A stretch of DNA of 60,287 nt, taken from assembly GCF_000003815.2 (NCBI RefSeq), contig NC_049992.1:946908-1007194 (forward strand). Reading direction: 5' to 3'. Positions within the stretch are counted from its first letter, which is position 1, and every line of letters starts with the position of its first letter. Positions 56,901 through 60,287 of this stretch are shown here, piece by piece. The notes beneath the pieces were generated by a model. It saw only the letters and a program-made list of their open reading frames with translations. It did not search any database and was not told the DNA's origin. The DNA is from Branchiostoma floridae. Taxonomy: Eukaryota > Chordata > Leptocardii > Amphioxiformes > Branchiostomatidae. A program made the position numbers and the translations under genes.

Positions 56901-59900
56901 ACTCTGGTATGATCACCTTCCTCTGTATAGTGACCATCACCATCTGATTATAGTGACTTCTTTACTTAGATCTCTTGAGTGGTCGCTGTACTCAAATGTC
57001 ACCTTTGATGAAAACCATCATTCGAATGATGGACGCATAGCTAGCGAAAAGGCCCATGACGGCCTTTAGTTATTTTTAAACTTTTGATATTACTGACTTT
57101 GGTGATGAAAATGAGCATTTCTAAACTATACCCATCCCTTAATCAGGAATACTTGTGATGTTGATACTCACCTGTGTTGCATGTTGGACCCGTCCATCCG
57201 CTGGGACAGCTACAGGAAAATGTTGTCGAAAATGTTGTCGGGTTGACGAGGTCCGGGCTACATATGCCTCGTTTACATGGATTCGGTTGGCATGGATCCG
57301 CAGAGACAAAGTAAAGAATGGAAATAAATATTTGCAATTCCTGTTGTAATATCCTCTACTCGTTACAGACATATATATCGTGGTATTTCACTGCGTTAAC
57401 GTTTCCATTCGCGGTCTCGTCTCGCGGTCTCGTCTCGCGGGAGTATATTTCAAAATGGCGCAGGTAATTGAAAATTGGTGGGTCATTTTTATTTGTGATG
57501 CAACCTCTCAAAAGATCAAGCAAGTATACTTGATCGGTATTTTGTCTTCGTATACACAAATGCCATCATTGTAAGTATCGAGTAACATTGAAGTACAGTG
57601 TACCTTGACCGATGAAAGCTCCTTGCTTAACTACATTCCTGCATGATATCTCACACTAGCACAACTCAAAACATAACCTTCTATTCTACATATTGATATG
57701 TTAGGCAAAAGTAGCAGACTGCTCGACGGAAATATTTGCAACATAACATAACCTTAGCGATTAATGACCGAATGTGGCATCACAAAACTGTGGGCAAAAC
57801 AAATAAAAAAAGAAAAGAATTCAAAGGGATAATGATCAGTCACAATCCAAGATGGCGATCAATTTTAGCTAGATGACGTCATAATGTCGTCATATAACAT
57901 GATAATGACACAAAAGCTGTCACCGTAATTTTGTTTCACATGTACATCGTTCTCTGAAAATTTCGTGTTAAGTTGTTTAGGTGTGGGTCTGAAAAGTTTC
58001 TTTAAAAAAATGCTGGGGTCAGTTTTGACCCCACTGGACCATACATAAACTTTCTAGGGTAACTTAATCAACAATGAGCCAATCTCGGTAAAAACGTATG
58101 AGAAGTTATAAGACACATATACAAACAAACTGATGGGAGGAAATTTGTTTTTGACCAGAAATGCTAAAATGACACATATTGATATCCGCCTGGGGTCAGC
58201 TTTGACCCCATACGGTGGTTTGAGGTTAAAGTTAAACTGTAACTTCTAACACTCAAACAGAAACAATACTTGGCAAATGTCGCCGCTTCCTTTTCACAAA
58301 ATCACGATCCTATAAATAACGATTCAGTAATGTATCTTCAGTCTTTTGCCGTGTTTTTTTATCAAAAGATGTCAAGGCTTCGAGGCTAGGACAATACCTT
58401 TAAAGTAAATGCAAATAATTGGCTTTTTCCGAATATTTAAAGTAAAATGCTGATCTCTACTTTACAGCAATTGTACGTATGTCCTTGGAGTGAATCGTGT
58501 ATATTCATTTATACTCATACTTCATTTATATTTATTTATACTCATTAATTGTAGCAATCAGTGGGATCGAACCTCTGCACTCCGTCTGGCCACTTCCACT
58601 GGACAGCCCAGCTGGACACGTCTCACAGGACGCCGATCCCGGAGTGCTGCTGAACTCTCCTGCTGCACACGGCTCGCACATCGTCCTGTCGTCGTTGCTG
58701 GCCGTACCAGCTGAGCAGATATCCTCCCTCTCGTCCCCTAGTTTACACTCATGTCCTATCTGGCATCCGCGGCAAGTAAGAGGCGTGTCCTTTGCTGCAA
58801 AAAAGGAAAAAAAGTAACACACATGAACATTTACCATGAGTATATCTATTCTTTAATTAAGAATAAATCTTTAGTAATTCCCCCCTAAAATTTAAGACTA
58901 TATTGTGTATCAGACATATAGTGTTATCCATGTCATACCTGCGCCGAGACATACCGTTCCTTATGATACGGGAGTTCATGTCCGATTCCTATATACAGAA
59001 TACGGGGCTTATGTGTTAGTTATGTCTAACCGGGAATTTTAGGTACCTATCCCGTATGTAAATACGTCATGAGATCCAGAAACTTCCAGTTCATTCCAGT
59101 TGACACTTCTAGAAGTTGTCATTTTAGTTGACGACATGAACGTCAATTCAAGTTAGTTTAGATTAGTGAGTCGCGTGGATTCGTGACAAGTATCCAACTG
59201 ATCTATCCCAAATGTACTCCATCCCAGAAGCGCTTTTGGGATGGAGTACATCTGGGATGCAGGCCTATCCCAGATGTGTTTCTATCCCAGAAGCTCTCTA
59301 AAGCAGACGGCCGGATGTACAAGTGGACAAGGACCGGACAATGGAGAAAAGGTACGTTCCCGTTATGTTATACACCGTATTTCCCGAGAGACACTAGCAG
59401 TCGGCCTCAAATACAAGACTATCCTGTTGCAGGTGGTCCCCAAAAAAGCTTTGTCTAACAAGAATGATACTTCTTGATTTGAATTATATATTTTGTCATA
59501 CGGAAATCTGATATTATATATGTGCTTCAACGTTTACTGCACGCGTGAACATATTTTTGTCGTGACAATCTTCGTGTGAGCCACTAGCACAAATTTAACA
59601 CTAATATCTGGTGTAAAATAGACGTTTGTATGAAAGAATGGGCAGTTTTACCAGGCTGCAGTGTGACATTCCTGTCCTCCACCCATCCCTCGCCCGGCGT
59701 CACCTTCCAGGTCCCCGTGATGTCCTCGGGTAGAAGATGGCTGTCTTCCACATAAAGCCACCCCTCAGCTTCATTGATGTTAGAACCTACCCACCACCGC
59801 TGTGTCTCATTGTTAAAGAAGATGAACCAGTCCCTTTCTTCATGTTTATAAACAGGCCGATTGTTTCTATATAGTGGCTGTTTGCTTTCATTCGTCTGTA

Positions 59901-60287
59901 GTAGGTACCGACCCATGCGGGATGTCTGGTGTTTACTTATACCGACGAGAAGAAGGCCGGCTGCAAAATATTTAAAAAAATGAACATGCGATGACTGGTA
60001 GTGATAAGATTATTTATTATTTATTTCAGTGTTAATTTCCCTTCCTAATTCCAAAAACAGCGACATTACATATCACTTGGACATAAAAACGTTTCAACTC
60101 GAGTCCTTTCTATATAAATGCAAAGCCTGTATATCTCTTCCTTTGTCTGTTTATAGCATTGTATCCAAAATTTCAGCTTTACATTCAAAATAATAACTCA
60201 GGTAAAGACGAATTTTATAAGATATTACAATCTCTTGAAATAGTTGAACTGTGATTTCCAACACCAAAATTGGCTCACCTAAATTTC
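53909..60287 (-). CDS. 3' end of a second MACPF/FReD-type gene (partial)
   Basis: Exons by splice site and phase: 59960-59652 (aromatic-rich domain), 58794-58573 (GCC2/GCC3), 57297-57172 (EGF-like), 55980-55873, 55321-55105 and 54230-53909 (FReD, stop TAA). All but the EGF exon have canonical sites and phases that match copy 1. Upstream exons, including any MACPF domain, would lie right of the window, so that part is inferred from homology. The FReD keeps GGWTVIQRRQDGS, FSTMDRDND, GGWWF and SVSMKIRPS but differs from copy 1 at many other positions; the GCC2/GCC3 exon is almost unchanged. Open frames are intact, so it could be a functional paralog. Confidence 0.75.
55453..55628. mobile_element. 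CGCGG-type foldback MITE, copy 2-specific
   Basis: TATACTGTAAATGCATGTAA and GTTTCTGCATATT ends with internal GCGGTGGTTTTAA blocks. Copy 1 near 9055 has no such insert. Confidence 0.7.
56040..56780. other. Intron with ATTTGCATAA repeats
   Basis: Longer than its copy 1 counterpart (10600-10860). Several TTATGCAAA-type blocks. The frame 56521-56787 has no domain. Confidence 0.4.
57172..57297 (-). other. EGF-like exon with a GG 3' splice site
   Basis: Minus strand, phase 1-1, 126 nt. Cysteine pattern DPCQPNPCKRGICSPD... CSCPSGWTGPTCNT is a classical six-cysteine EGF domain. The donor is normal (CACAG/GTGAGT). The acceptor expected from phase reads TCTCTGCGG/ATCC, GG where AG is needed, and no AG lies in the roughly 35 nt upstream. 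Skipping the exon would keep the frame. No counterpart exists in copy 1 between 14521 and 10548. Confidence 0.75.
57300..58480. other. Intron between EGF and GCC2/GCC3 exons of copy 2
   Basis: 57567-57806 aligns to 11543-11785 and 57806-58480 to 13776-14420, skipping the 2-kb insert of copy 1. 57300-57566 is specific to copy 2 and includes GCGGTCTCGTCTCGCGGTCT. No gene recognised. Confidence 0.5.

Larger units (their letters stand above)
48463..60287. repeat. Segmental duplication, copy 2 (partner 2410-16245)
   Basis: Same order and orientation as copy 1: TTI1 exons, convergent MACPF/FReD 3' exons, then the Penelope remnant. It starts in the middle of the TTI1 exon equivalent to 2377-2499 and is still aligned at the window end. 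The offset drifts from 46053 to about 44050 because of element insertions and losses. Typical intron identity is mid-90s percent by eye. Confidence 0.9.

Overview
The window looks like genomic DNA of a marine invertebrate, most probably a lancelet (Branchiostoma). I infer this from intron-rich genes with GT-AG sites, a heavily domain-shuffled secreted immune-type gene, dense short foldback elements (including a 'CGCGGTGG...ACCGCGAAC' MITE I associate with amphioxus), tRNA-like SINEs and Penelope-like elements. Nothing bacterial is present. I ran no database search; every exon was read from splice sites and phase.

Layout. (1) 1-7129, plus strand: the 3' part of a TTI1 (TELO2-interacting protein 1) gene. 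Its first visible exon is expanded into an eight-unit tandem array. (2) 7533-42035, minus strand, convergent with TTI1: one gene whose 26 coding exons I could phase end to end (4965 nt, 1654 codons plus stop). It predicts a secreted protein: signal peptide, acidic linker, short coiled coil, basic RTKR site followed by an amphipathic helix, MACPF pore-forming domain, about 340 residues of unassigned globular sequence, furin-like cysteine-rich repeats, an aromatic-rich domain, a GCC2/GCC3 (ephrin-receptor-like) cysteine-rich repeat, and a C-terminal fibrinogen-related domain (FReD). The introns hold many MITEs, a SINE, Penelope remnants and minisatellites. (3) 42036-48460: the MACPF gene's upstream region, an older diverged duplicate of that upstream region (45484-46085) with small candidate exons beyond it, and an isolated discoidin-like exon. 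(4) 48463-60287: a second copy of 2410-16245 in the same orientation. It holds a 5'-truncated TTI1 copy (48463-53483) and the last exons of a second MACPF/FReD-type gene (53909-60287), which runs off the right edge.

The two copies date each other's insertions. Copy 1 alone carries a Penelope-like insertion with a 12-bp target duplication and at least three foldback elements. Copy 2 alone carries a deleted mariner and an extra MITE. Copy 2 has an EGF exon that copy 1 lacks, but its 3' splice site reads GG instead of AG. The FReD exons differ at many amino acids while the neighbouring introns and the GCC2/GCC3 exon are almost identical, which suggests diversifying selection on the presumed recognition domain.

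Working model (inference): a secreted fibrinogen-domain recognition module fused to a perforin/complement-type pore former, possibly released by a furin-like protease and diversified by tandem duplication. It could be a single-chain 'recognise and perforate' immune effector of a basal chordate.
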